A stretch of 64,000 nucleotides of DNA, from NCBI GenBank assembly GCA_933228675.1, contig OW121742.1, positions 113,990,156 to 114,054,155 of the forward strand. Reading direction: 5' to 3'. Below are positions 11,298 through 21,421 of the stretch, in pieces. Under the pieces are notes generated by a model. The model had not been told where the DNA came from. It searched no databases and saw nothing but the letters and a program-made list of their open reading frames with translations. A program made the translations under genes and the position numbers. The stretch is from Stomorhina lunata. Lineage: Eukaryota > Arthropoda > Insecta > Diptera > Rhiniidae. The stretch's first letter is position 1. Each line of letters begins with the position of its first letter.

Positions 11298-11946
11298 TGT
11301 TAAGTAATTATGTCGAGAAAGGTAAAGTCAATAATCAAACGAATAGTTTTAATAAAATTTAAAATTTATTTAGAATTCTAGAATTGATTTACAGTGTATA
11401 CTTAGCGAATTTTGATGTTAATAGCTTCAAGGTTTTTAGGAAAAAGAACTCGTTAAGTTTAAAAATTTTACTTGTACCAAAATTCGAACTGATTTCAATA
11501 TACATTGAGTTATTTCAATGTTTAAAAAATGTTAAAATCTCTTTACGTAAAAATACCGCTAAATAACGAGTGAATTACTACTTAACAAATTTTACATTAC
11601 AAATTAAGAGCGAGTAATTACACTCGATTGTAAGAATGTAACTAGTAATGTAAAATAAGAGCGAGTAATTCACTCTTTGTAATTAAATACGTAAAGTAAG
11701 AGCGAGTAAATATACTAGTTTATAAGTAAATGCATAAGCCAGTGCGAGTAATACACTCGTTTGTAAATATGTATGCATAACTGGTAATTATGAATTTAGG
11801 GCATTACCCTTCGAACCAATTTGAATAGGTACATAAGAAAAATATAATAATATAATATATATGATAAAAAAATTTAAAAATAATATAAATATTGGTAGTT
11901 AGTGTCAAATATTAATGTTATGTTATATTATTAATATTTGGCAACA
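11298..11946 (-). repeat. 3' LTR of the BEL/Pao element
   Basis: 649 bp, TG...CA ends, apparently identical base for base to 17,615-18,263. It contains four copies of a GCGAGTAA(T)...ACTCG motif at about 11,608, 11,659, 11,700 and 11,742. Confidence 0.97.
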
Positions 11947-11958
11947 TTCTCCCCCCTT
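11947..11958 (-). promoter_or_regulatory. Polypurine tract
   Basis: On the minus strand AAGGGGGGAGAA lies directly next to the 3' LTR. It is the expected primer for plus-strand DNA synthesis. Confidence 0.9.
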
Positions 11959-12107
11959 AAGAACGAATGTTTTTAGATTGGATGATGTATAAGGATGGCC
12001 TATAGTTGGGAGTGTTTTAGTCAAGTCTTGAAACTCCGCTGTGCTCCGACTCACAGCGTATTACAGTAGGCTCCATCCATTTTTGTCCCATCCCACAAAA
12101 ATTTGCT

Positions 12108-13217
12108 TTATTTCGTCTTATCCGGGGAATTGTTTTTCACATATTCTGGCGAATTATCTGGAAGAAGAGAAATTTTAGTGATTGGTCTTTTGATTATTTT
12201 GTTTTTTGTAAGAACAGATACCACCCTTATTAATCCATCTGATCCTGGATGAACATCTGTAATGCGTCCAAGTAGCCATTGTCCTGGCCCACATCTTTCA
12301 TCAGCTATGAGTACCAAATCTCCAATTTTAGGATTATCATCGCCTTTTAACCATTTTGGACGGGATTGTAGTCGGTTTAGGTATTCACTGTGCCACCTTT
12401 TCCAGAAATGTTGCTTTAGCAATTCAACAGATTTCCAGCGTGTTAAGCGGTTAATATTTTGGTCTAAAATTGATTCCTCTGGAATACATTGAGTTGGTTC
12501 TCCCACGAGAAAATGCGCTGGGGTAAGGGCATCAAAGTCTGATGGATCTGGTGATAGAGCGCATAGAGGGCGAGAGTTCAAGCAACTCTCGATCTGGCAA
12601 AGTAGAGTAGTAAGTTCTTCAAAAGTCAAAAGCCTATTGTTAGTCACTCGTTTTAGATGGTGTTTAACCGATTTCACACCAGCCTCCCAGAGACCACCAA
12701 AATTTGGTGAGGCTGGTGGAATGAAATGCCAATTTGTGGAATTTAAGCTTAGGGCTTGACGTAAGTCCTCAGGTAATGATTTTTTATTTCTGTGGTAAAA
12801 AATCTGAAGTTCTTTTGAGGCTCCAACAAAATTCGTGCCGCAATCGGAGTACATGTCAGTACATGTACCTCTACGGGACACAAATCTTTTAAATGCCGCG
12901 AGAAATGAATTTGTAGTAAGGTCAGAAACCGCTTCCAGATGAATAGCTTTTGTGACCATACATACAAATAAGCAAATGTAACCTTTGGAAACGACAGATG
13001 ATCTTAGATTTGAATTTTTAATGGTAATAGGACCAGCATAGTCTACACCACTATGCTTAAAGGGTCGTGTGACGTTTAAACGGACATGAGGTAAATTACC
13101 CATTATCTGCTGTGATGTTTTAGCGGAATATCTAAAACATGTTATACATTTGTGAATGATTAATTTGGCTAATTGATTGCCAGATACAATCCAAAATTTT
13201 CGATTCACAACAGACAT
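12108..13217 (-). CDS. BEL/Pao integrase and C-terminal domain (frameshifted pol segment)
   Basis: A 369-codon frame for the end of Pol. It inserts element cDNA into the host genome. It carries the CxxC half of the integrase zinc finger (C24, C27), an integrase core with an apparent D59-D125-E178 triad (contexts GVDYAGP, SDCGTNF and GGLWEAG), and a DUF5641-type tail from about residue 270 (W-x-GRI, then KRPI-x-K near the end). The methionine at 13,217 is not the natural start. This frame remains open upstream to about 13,280, covering the histidine half of the zinc finger, and would be read as part of the larger polyprotein. All catalytic residues are present, so the only visible lesion is the frame break upstream. 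Confidence 0.93.
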   Translation of the reverse strand: MSVVNRKFWIVSGNQLAKLIIHKCITCFRYSAKTSQQIMGNLPHVRLNVTRPFKHSGVDYAGPITIKNSNLRSSVVSKGYICLFVCMVTKAIHLEAVSDLTTNSFLAAFKRFVSRRGTCTDMYSDCGTNFVGASKELQIFYHRNKKSLPEDLRQALSLNSTNWHFIPPASPNFGGLWEAGVKSVKHHLKRVTNNRLLTFEELTTLLCQIESCLNSRPLCALSPDPSDFDALTPAHFLVGEPTQCIPEESILDQNINRLTRWKSVELLKQHFWKRWHSEYLNRLQSRPKWLKGDDNPKIGDLVLIADERCGPGQWLLGRITDVHPGSDGLIRVVSVLTKNKIIKRPITKISLLPDNSPEYVKNNSPDKTK

Positions 13218-13261
13218 AGTAAGTGTGATACCTCCATGAAGAGTTCTTTCATGTGAATCTT

Positions 13262-13290
13262 GTATTATGAGTTTTGAAAGGGATTCGATT
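13262..13290 (-). other. Frameshift separating reverse transcriptase/RNase H from integrase
   Basis: The first ORF stops at 13,265, yet another frame continues without stops across this interval and carries the expected conserved histidine region of the integrase zinc finger. A one-base loss in a short T/C run is the simplest explanation. No slippery-site and pseudoknot arrangement is evident, and BEL/Pao Pol is normally a single frame, so programmed frameshifting is unlikely. Confidence 0.75.
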
Positions 13291-16200
13291 TTGAAAGTAT
13301 TATGGGGTGCTTTACAGTGTAACTCAAATATGAGTTTTGTAACCGACCACCAACACGAATTATTCCATTTTCATCAAGAAATGGCATTAGTTTAAGTAAA
13401 GGACTTTGTTTTATCTCCCGATCTGTTGCGAGTAGTTTAATTTCGTTTGGAAAATCAACTAATTGAGTAAGTTTGACCAAATGATGTAAAGTTTCATTGA
13501 TTTCTGAAATTTTTAAGAAATCTGTACGGTTTTGTGTTGGATTTTTGCAATTGTGAATGAAACGGCGACACAATGTGCATATCCTTAGTAAAGTTCTAAG
13601 TTTCGAAAATTTTGAAAAGATTTCAGGATAGATTTTTGTATCACAAGTATTTGTTGTAACTTTAACTATTCTTTGTTCCTCGGTAGTGCTAAGGTTTGGA
13701 AGATTCTTAGGCCAACAACTTAGGGGTTCATAAAGAAATTGTGGACCAAACCACCAGGTTTTATTTTCAATTAATTCACTGGCCGATGTACCCCTAGAAG
13801 CACAGTCTGCGGGATTAAGTTCAGAGGGAACGTAATTCCATTGAACTGGATTGCTAAATCTCTGAATTTCTGCAACTCTATTTGCAACGTATACTGTCCA
13901 AGATGATGGTGGTTTCTGAATCCAACTCAAAACAGTTGAACTATCACACCAGTAGTAAATTTCATCAATGTTTACATCGGACAGTGATTCTTTGACACTT
14001 TGGGCAAGTTGCACCAGGAGTTTAGCACCGCAGAGTTCCAGTCTGGGTATAGAAACAGTTTTTACTGGTGATATTTTGGATTTGGACTGTAGGATATTTA
14101 CAAATATGCCTTCAGAATTAGTAACTCTTACAAAGACTACAGCAGCATAAGCTGTAGTAGATGCATCGCAAAAGCAATGCAATTCCATTCGAGATTCATT
14201 TGACCATTGAATCCACCGAGGAATTTTTAAGTTTGTGAGTTGAGTTAGAGACGATTTATGTTTTAGCCACTGCTTTTCAATTTGGGATGGGACTGGTTCA
14301 TCCCAGTCTAAGCCATTTTCCCATAATTGTTTGAAAATAGATTTGGATACTACCGTGGACGGTGTTAACCATCCTAAAGGATCGTATAACCTGGCTGTTT
14401 CCGATAAGATTGAGCGTTTTGTAACTTTCACAGCATCGTCAATATTAGCACAGAACGTAAATGTGTCATTATTTGTATTCCATTGAATACCAAGAGTTTT
14501 GACTACATTATCTCTATCAAATTTTAATGTAATAGATGGTTCTCTGCACTCCTCAGGAATTTGTTGCAAAAGCTCTTTGGAATTGGTAATCCATTTACGA
14601 AGATTACAACCGCCATTTTTGAGTAGCAAGCATAATTCCTTTTGCAAAGCAAGTGCATTTTCGAAATTATCTGCACCTGAAATTATGTCATCGACATAAG
14701 AGTCAGATATGAGAACCTTGGAAGATTTTGGAAAGTCAAGTTGAAAATCATGTGCAAGTTTCTGCAGCACACGAATTGCTAAATATGGTGCCGAAGTGGT
14801 ACCATATGTTACAGTATTCAATTCGTAAATAGAAATATTTTCGATTGGATTGAATCTCCAAAGAATTTGTTGATATTTTCGATGATCAGTACAGACATCA
14901 ATCTGTCTGAACATCTTTTCAATATCTGCACTAAATGCTATTTTATGCCTCCTCCATTTAGTAATTATAGCAGGAAGACTGTTCTGAAGTGCAGGACCAG
15001 GAGAGAGTTCTTCGTTTAATGAAGCGCTGTCATTGGAATGAGAACTTCCATCGAAGACAACTCTCAATTTTGTCGTTGAGCTATTCATTTTGAAAACACC
15101 GTGGTGTGGCAAAAAGTATGAATTTGGGCGAATATCATCTGGATATTTTCCAATGTTGGTCATATGACCTAAAGATTCATACTCTTGCATGAAGTTTTTG
15201 TAACTTTCAGCAAATTCAGGTTTTTTAGAGAAAGAAATTTCCAAATGCCGTAAACGTTTGAAAGCGTTTAAAACGTTGTTTTCGATATTAGGCTGAGCAT
15301 GATCATTTAAAATAGATTTAAATGGAAGATGTACCATATATCGACCAGAATCAGTTCTACTAGTTGTGGAATTAAAATAATCTTCACATGCCAATTCTTC
15401 ATTTGAAAATTTTCTTTTAGTAACCATTTCTTCTTGTTCCCAAAAAGATTTTAAAATGGTTTCTAAATTAGCATTATGTATATGGACCCTGTTCGTCGAT
15501 ATATTGTTACTGTTTCCCGAAAACACCCAACCGAAATGAGTATTTTGAAAGAAAAGTCCATTATGTGTAAACGAATCTGTAGCTATTTTTATTTCAGAAC
15601 AAACGTCTGAACCTAAGATTATATCAATAGGATCAGAAGTGAAAAACCATGGATCTGCTAAGATATCATTTGAAAGATTAGGCAAAGAAACAAATTCAGA
15701 TGATGGATCAGGAGTATAAGAAGAAAGAGTTGGTAAGACAAGGGCTGTACAGGAAAGGACTGGTTCCTGTTTTCTGGAAAACAAGTCTAGGTCTACAAAA
15801 TATTTTGACAAATTCTCATTACCATTTCCAATACCTATCACTTTGCAGTGAGATTTGGTTTTCTTCAAGCCTAAAAGTTGTACAATTGATTCGGAAATCA
15901 AACTAGCCTGCGATCCTGGATCCAAAAGAGCACGTAAAGGAAAATAGCCACGATTTGTTCGAACAATTAGTCGAATTGTATATAAAAGCACGGAATGAAA
16001 TGTACTAGTGTTATGTGTTGTGACCTGAGACTCTGTATTATGAATAGCGTTAGGTGTAGAAGTAGATACAGCCTTAGGTGTAGAAGAAGATATAGTTGAA
16101 GGCTGTTCTTCAGTATGAAGAACTGTATGATGAAGTTGTTTGCAGATAATGCAACGAAATGGGGAAGTACATTTATTGTGATCATGACCGATCACAAAAC

Positions 16201-17338
16201 AATTGCGACAAGCGTTCCTCTTTGACAAAAATTCATTCTTTTGATGTAAAGAAAGTCCTAAAAACTTGAAGCATTTGGAAAGTGAATGATTCTTATCGCA
16301 ATATGAACAAGAAATAGTATTTTGTTTAGAAAAGTTGCCAAAATTGCAAGAAGCTTTCTTGGTTTGATAAAAAGTTTTATTACCCTTTACAGGTTTTTGT
16401 TTAGACGTTGACACATGTCCATCGCTTAATGACTCAAGAGTCCGGAATGTTCTTTCTAGAAACGAAAAGAGTTCATCCCTTAAGGGTAGTTCGGTGGACG
16501 ATTTCAAAGATTGTTCCCAATCTTTGCGTGTCTGAATGTCTAACTTCTGTACAAGAATATGCAAAAGAATAGGATCCCAGCTTTGGGTGTCTATTTTAAG
16601 ATTCTTGAGAGAAGATAAACATTCTTGTGTAGAGTCAAGTATAGTTTTAATTGATTCAAATCCACCATCGGATTTGGGTATATTGAAAAGTTTAAAAATT
16701 AAATTCCCAACAAGAATTCGCTTATTGTGATACCTTGCTTCTAGAATTTTCCACGCGGAATCATAATTTGCCTCAGTGGCAGAAATAGTTTTGATTAAAT
16801 TAGCAGCTTCTCCAGAAAGCGTGCCCTTTAAATAGTAAAATTTTTGAACCTTGTTTAGTGAATCGTTTTGGTGAACGAGAGAAAAATATATATCCCGAAA
16901 TGGAATCCATTCGGTATACTCTCCACTAAATTTTGGCAAAGATACTTTTGGAAGCCTTGTATCCGAATTAATAGTAGAATCGGAACGATTGTTAGGTGCA
17001 ACAAATGTACTAGTCATGGGGCTATTAGTAGCTCCATGCTCTGAAAGTGAGTCAATCAACTTGCCTTTGAAGGTTAGAAATGTTTCACTAAATTCGAAAA
17101 AAATATCATCCTTCATATAAGGAACAGTTTCCTTTTTAATTGACTCCTCGTGTGTTTTGCGCACTATTACGTCATGTTGGCTTTCAAATTTATTAGAAAT
17201 ATCATCTAATCTTTGTGCTAATGAATTTAAATAGCCAAAAGTCTTTTCACTTATCTCCTTTTGTTCAAAACGTGTTTCCAATTTTTTAAGTAATTGGAAT
17301 AAATCACGTTGTTCTTGAATTAAAATGTCGAGACTCAT
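13265..17338 (-). CDS. BEL/Pao Gag-protease-reverse transcriptase-RNase H polyprotein
   Basis: A 1,357-codon frame. Residues 1-100 are charged and probably coiled. A DUF1759-type Gag domain spans about 130-300 (KVSLPKFSGEYTEW). Cysteine knuckles follow at C344/C347, C377-x2-C380-x4-H385-x4-C390 and C396/C399. The DUF1758-type aspartic protease has DPGS at 473-476. The reverse transcriptase has SADIEKMF near 803 and YVDD at 881-884. The RNase H has D1058, E1101, D1132 and D1178. The frame ends in TAA within the start of the integrase zinc-binding region. The initiator lies 251 nt downstream of the primer site, as expected for a genomic leader. The stop at 13,265 is best explained by one missing base near 13,270-13,285, because the integrase frame is open across the site. 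Confidence 0.95.
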   Translation of the reverse strand: MSLDILIQEQRDLFQLLKKLETRFEQKEISEKTFGYLNSLAQRLDDISNKFESQHDVIVRKTHEESIKKETVPYMKDDIFFEFSETFLTFKGKLIDSLSEHGATNSPMTSTFVAPNNRSDSTINSDTRLPKVSLPKFSGEYTEWIPFRDIYFSLVHQNDSLNKVQKFYYLKGTLSGEAANLIKTISATEANYDSAWKILEARYHNKRILVGNLIFKLFNIPKSDGGFESIKTILDSTQECLSSLKNLKIDTQSWDPILLHILVQKLDIQTRKDWEQSLKSSTELPLRDELFSFLERTFRTLESLSDGHVSTSKQKPVKGNKTFYQTKKASCNFGNFSKQNTISCSYCDKNHSLSKCFKFLGLSLHQKNEFLSKRNACRNCFVIGHDHNKCTSPFRCIICKQLHHTVLHTEEQPSTISSSTPKAVSTSTPNAIHNTESQVTTHNTSTFHSVLLYTIRLIVRTNRGYFPLRALLDPGSQASLISESIVQLLGLKKTKSHCKVIGIGNGNENLSKYFVDLDLFSRKQEPVLSCTALVLPTLSSYTPDPSSEFVSLPNLSNDILADPWFFTSDPIDIILGSDVCSEIKIATDSFTHNGLFFQNTHFGWVFSGNSNNISTNRVHIHNANLETILKSFWEQEEMVTKRKFSNEELACEDYFNSTTSRTDSGRYMVHLPFKSILNDHAQPNIENNVLNAFKRLRHLEISFSKKPEFAESYKNFMQEYESLGHMTNIGKYPDDIRPNSYFLPHHGVFKMNSSTTKLRVVFDGSSHSNDSASLNEELSPGPALQNSLPAIITKWRRHKIAFSADIEKMFRQIDVCTDHRKYQQILWRFNPIENISIYELNTVTYGTTSAPYLAIRVLQKLAHDFQLDFPKSSKVLISDSYVDDIISGADNFENALALQKELCLLLKNGGCNLRKWITNSKELLQQIPEECREPSITLKFDRDNVVKTLGIQWNTNNDTFTFCANIDDAVKVTKRSILSETARLYDPLGWLTPSTVVSKSIFKQLWENGLDWDEPVPSQIEKQWLKHKSSLTQLTNLKIPRWIQWSNESRMELHCFCDASTTAYAAVVFVRVTNSEGIFVNILQSKSKISPVKTVSIPRLELCGAKLLVQLAQSVKESLSDVNIDEIYYWCDSSTVLSWIQKPPSSWTVYVANRVAEIQRFSNPVQWNYVPSELNPADCASRGTSASELIENKTWWFGPQFLYEPLSCWPKNLPNLSTTEEQRIVKVTTNTCDTKIYPEIFSKFSKLRTLLRICTLCRRFIHNCKNPTQNRTDFLKISEINETLHHLVKLTQLVDFPNEIKLLATDREIKQSPLLKLMPFLDENGIIRVGGRLQNSYLSYTVKHPIILSKSNPFQNS

Positions 17339-17589
17339 AGTTATTTAAGAAAATTACACGTTAGGAAAATTTATTATATTTATTTATAAAAATCACCACA
17401 CTTTAAACGATTCACAATTTTTTCTTTTGAAAATTTTGTATTTAAGAAATCTTATCGAAAATTTTCGAACGATTCAAAATTTCTTTCTAGAAAATATATT
17501 TCGGAAATTCTTGCGAAATCCCCCTTTTAAAGGTTCACAATTTTCAAACTAATTTTATAGAAAATAGTATATGGGAAATCTTGGCGAAT
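17339..17589 (-). other. Untranslated leader of the BEL/Pao element
   Basis: AT-rich sequence between the primer site and the Gag start. It probably holds dimerisation or packaging signals, which cannot be recognised by eye. Confidence 0.6.
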
Positions 17590-17607
17590 TCCCGGGTTTC
17601 GGCACCA
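17590..17607 (-). promoter_or_regulatory. Primer-binding site, tRNA-Phe type
   Basis: On the minus strand TGGTGCCGAAACCCGGGA lies 7 nt after the 5' LTR. It is complementary over 18 nt to the 3' end of animal tRNA-Phe (TCCCGGGTTTCGGCACCA) as I know that sequence. Confidence 0.85.
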
Positions 17608-17614
17608 ATAATTA

Positions 17615-18263
17615 TGTTAAGTAATTATGTCGAGAAAGGTAAAGTCAATAATCAAACGAATAGTTTTAATAAAATTTAAAATTTATTTAGAATTCTAGAA
17701 TTGATTTACAGTGTATACTTAGCGAATTTTGATGTTAATAGCTTCAAGGTTTTTAGGAAAAAGAACTCGTTAAGTTTAAAAATTTTACTTGTACCAAAAT
17801 TCGAACTGATTTCAATATACATTGAGTTATTTCAATGTTTAAAAAATGTTAAAATCTCTTTACGTAAAAATACCGCTAAATAACGAGTGAATTACTACTT
17901 AACAAATTTTACATTACAAATTAAGAGCGAGTAATTACACTCGATTGTAAGAATGTAACTAGTAATGTAAAATAAGAGCGAGTAATTCACTCTTTGTAAT
18001 TAAATACGTAAAGTAAGAGCGAGTAAATATACTAGTTTATAAGTAAATGCATAAGCCAGTGCGAGTAATACACTCGTTTGTAAATATGTATGCATAACTG
18101 GTAATTATGAATTTAGGGCATTACCCTTCGAACCAATTTGAATAGGTACATAAGAAAAATATAATAATATAATATATATGATAAAAAAATTTAAAAATAA
18201 TATAAATATTGGTAGTTAGTGTCAAATATTAATGTTATGTTATATTATTAATATTTGGCAACA
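17615..18263 (-). repeat. 5' LTR of the BEL/Pao element
   Basis: 649 bp, apparently identical to 11,298-11,946. As the upstream LTR in the element's orientation it should contain promoter and transcription start. The four GCGAGTAAT-type motifs lie at about 17,925, 17,976, 18,017 and 18,059. Confidence 0.97.
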
Positions 18264-18268
18264 CCTAT
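18264..18268. repeat. Target-site duplication CCTAT, right copy
   Basis: Matches 11,293-11,297. Confidence 0.9.
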
Positions 18269-18746
18269 TTTAATTGGAAATTTTTCAAAAATTTCCTATT
18301 TTAATAGGAAATTTTTCAAAAATTTCCTATTTTAATAGGAAATTTTTCAAAAATTTCCTATTTTTATAGGAAATTTTTCAAAAATTTCCTATTTTAATAG
18401 GAAATTTTTCAAAAATTTCCTATTTTAATAGGAAATTTTTCAAAAATTTCCTATTTTAATAGGAAATTTTTCAAAAATTTCCTATTTTAATAGGAAATTT
18501 TTCAAAAATTTCCTATTTTAATAGGAAATTTTTCAAAAATTTCCTATTTTAATAGGAAATTTTTCAAAAATTTCCTATTTTAAAAGGAAATTTTTCAAAA
18601 ATTTCCTATTTTAATAGGAAATTTTTCAAAAATTTCCTATTTTTATAGGAAATTTTTCAAAAATTTCCTATTTTTATAGGAAATTTTTCAAAAATTTCCT
18701 ATTTTTATAGGAAATTTTTCAAAAATTTCTTTTTTTTGTAGGAAAT
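18264..18746. repeat. 31-bp palindromic satellite array B2
   Basis: Continuation of array B1 after the retrotransposon, about 15 units. Most carry the CCTATTTTAATAGG variant, the same sub-type as the units just left of the insertion, which confirms that a single array was split. Confidence 0.95.
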
Positions 18747-19435
18747 AAGGTCTTCAATATTTTCATTTAAAAACGTAAAATTTTCTTCTTCTGCCACCTT
18801 TAGTATAATAAGAAAAACTCCATGAGAAAAGGGTTCCTTTCCGAATAACTGACTAACTACAAGAGATGCTCGAATCTATTGCAACTGCATCATGCAACAT
18901 GGTCACGCATACATGATCAGTTTTTTATTTCATTTCTTCACAACTTCACAACATCTAACATACAACTTTACCCCATAGAACTCGTAATTTTTTACAAGTT
19001 CCTTGTAATAAAAAAAAAAGAACAAGAAAATACAAATTCTATCTAAAATAACTATAAATCGAGTAAAGAATCCAAATCAAGTACTTTATATGCAGATGAT
19101 GTGTAGAAACAGTAAGAAAATAAATCGTAATAAAAGATGAAAAATAATGATTATGATTGTAAATTTGATGAGAGTTGAAAGTCGGGAAAACACAACAATC
19201 AGTTCAAAATAATAAAATCTGTATAAAAAAAAACTGTTTATTCTTTGAATTTTTTAGAATAACAAGTAAATTTGTATCCTCTAAGATCTAAGAAGTTCTA
19301 TGGAGTATGTGTCGGTTTGTTGGGTTATTATCTTTCAACATCAATAATAACATCATTCAAAAGACGGTTATCTTATGCAAATGCTTAGAATAATTTCTAT
19401 TATAATCAAACAAGACGGGGGATGTCTTGAAAGTT
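18747..19435. other. Spacer between arrays B2 and B3
   Basis: Unique AT-rich sequence. No gene seen. Confidence 0.6.
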
Positions 19436-20006
19436 TAGGAAATTTTCAAAATTTCCTATTTTTATAGGAAATTTTCAAAATTTCCTATTTTTATAGGAAA
19501 TTTTTCAAAATTTTCCTATTTTTATAGGAAATTTTCCAAAAGTTTCCTATTTTTATAGGAAATTTTTCAAAAGTTTCCTATTTTTATAGGAAATTTTTCA
19601 AAAATTTCTTATTTTTATAGGAAATTTTTCAATAATTTCTTATTTTTATAGGAAATTTTTCAAAAATTTCCTATTTTTATAGGAAATTTTTCAAAAATTT
19701 CCTATTTTTATAGGAAATTTTTCAAAAATTTCCTATTTTTATAGAAAATTTTTCAAAAATTTCCTATTTTTATAGGAAATTTTTCAAAAATTTCCTATTT
19801 TTATAGGAAATTTTTCAAAAATATCCTTTTTTTTTACGAAATTTTTCAAAAATTTTCTATTTTTATAAGAAATTTTTCAAAAATATCCTATTTTTTTACG
19901 AAATTTTCGACATTTTTATAAATTTCCCAATTTTTAGAACATTTTCTAAATGTTTAATTTTTTTAGGAAATTTTTAAAATTTCCAAATTTTTTTTGGAAA
20001 TTTTGA
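19436..20006. repeat. 31-bp palindromic satellite array B3
   Basis: About 18 units of the same AAATTTCCTAT/ATAGGAAATTT type, degenerate at both ends. Confidence 0.95.
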
Positions 20007-20150
20007 AGCACTATCCTCGTAGTCTAGTCGTCTGATAAAGAACAATATAAAAATCACTGCTGAACCATAAAAAAATCATAATAAATATGTAAATCAGTTG
20101 AAAGATTACGAATTTATGAACATGTATCTGTAATAGTTTAAAAAAATTAT

Positions 20151-20420
20151 ATATATTATATATCTGTGGCTTGGTGATAAAAGGGCCAATGTCAAAAAAG
20201 TTGTTTTGAGAAAATTAGATTTTAAGTTTTAATTTCCATATAAATTTATAGTAACATTGCCCAGAAAAACGCTTTTAAATATGTTTTGAGTTTAGTTAGA
20301 GAATAGATGTTGGAGCCAAATAAAAGAGGGTAACGAAGGAAGTCTAATGCAATGATTAACTCAAAACAGCAAAAAATTAACATTGGCCCTTTTAGCACCA
20401 AACCACAGACATATAATATG
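20151..20420. mobile_element. MITE-like unit with ~60-bp terminal inverted repeats
   Basis: Left arm from about 20,151 (CTGTGGCTTGGTGATAAAAG then GGCCAATGT) pairs with the right arm ending about 20,420 (ACATTGGCCCTTTTAGCACC). There is no coding capacity. The flanks are TA-rich, so a TA target duplication cannot be read reliably. A Tc1/mariner origin is a guess. Confidence 0.65.
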
Positions 20421-21421
20421 GTTTTTATATTACAACCAGTAGGAATATTTGGTTGAAAGGGCGTTAGATACACCTGTTCCAGGTCATTCCAATCCGATTC
20501 GAATGTTCTAATAACATTCGTGGCACCCTGAGACCCTTTGAGTACTTTTTTTAAGACATTCAAAAATTTCCACACTTTAATCGAATAATTACCCAACTTT
20601 TAATAAAGTTTTCTTCAAAGCTTTGTTTAACAATCCCTTTTCATTAAATGAACAAAAAACTTTAATTTTCAATCATTTTATAATGATTTTAGTTGAAGTA
20701 CGTGGTGGCGCTTAAACTCAAGTATCTTTTCCCCACTTGAAAAATTTCTGTTTTTGTATTAATTGTGCTACAACATATTTTCAGAGTTAATTCCAACATC
20801 ATCATCATTATTCTCATGATCTGGAACAAAGCAAAAAAAGCAACAACTACGAAATAAAACTTTGTCCATTGCAACTGAAGAGTTGCACGACAGCAGAAAA
20901 ATTTTGAAGTGTCTAAAAGGTGATGAAGTATTTGGCAAAGCAACAACTTTTAAACACCAGCCAACAGAAGCTCATAAAAAGCCACAATCAATGACTGAAT
21001 GGTTGGATGGTTTGACTGACTGACTGCACTTCACTTTAAACTGCAGTTTCTGTAGCTCTACTCGTACCCTCCAACAAAAGTACTTTTGTATTTTGTGCCA
21101 AAGATTTTTCGACCACAAACAAAATAATGAAACATTTTTTTTTTTTGCTCCAATTTAAAAACTTTTTTCCCCCCAAATTGAACACTTGAAATTTTGTTAA
21201 AGATTTTGATAACCAGCTTTTAATGATGATAAGAGAAGTTCTTCTTTGCTTTACATTATTTTCTATTGAAGTTTTCAATTGGACAATTTGGAGAGTTAAA
21301 TAATATTTGAATTGTACTTGAGCGTAAAAGACTTGGCAAATATAATTTGGTCAGCAAAGCTTAAGAATATAATAATTGATGAATGTGGCAGCAAAATTTA
21401 AGATTTATTTAAGAGACAAAC
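20421..21421. other. Mostly unique sequence, no gene supported
   Basis: Less AT-biased than its surroundings, with short minus-strand frames (20,689-20,946 and 21,036-21,278) lacking recognisable domains. It could include regulatory or untranslated sequence. Confidence 0.5.

Larger units (their letters stand above)
11298..18263 (-). mobile_element. BEL/Pao LTR retrotransposon, near full length, minus strand
   Basis: A 6,966-bp element bounded by two 649-bp LTRs starting TG and ending CA, flanked by the 5-bp duplication CCTAT. In transcription order it has the 5' LTR (17,615-18,263), a tRNA-Phe-type primer site, an ORF for Gag, aspartic protease, reverse transcriptase and RNase H, a frameshift, the integrase, a polypurine tract and the 3' LTR. 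The order of domains, the Gag domain of DUF1759 type and the DUF1758-type protease place it in BEL/Pao. I saw no difference between the LTRs, which points to recent insertion. It sits inside satellite array B, splitting B1 from B2. Confidence 0.97.

Noticed and set aside
11384..11566. 60-codon frame in both LTRs (also 17,701-17,883)
   Set aside because: It is antisense to the element, and its duplication simply reflects the two LTRs.
13262..13290. Programmed ribosomal frameshift between the two pol frames
   Set aside because: No heptameric slippery site or downstream structure was evident, and the family normally uses one continuous frame.
12262..16730. Open frames antisense or in other frames within the BEL/Pao element (for example 12,262-12,492, 15,967-16,185)
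   Set aside because: Shadows of the gag-pol reading frames.
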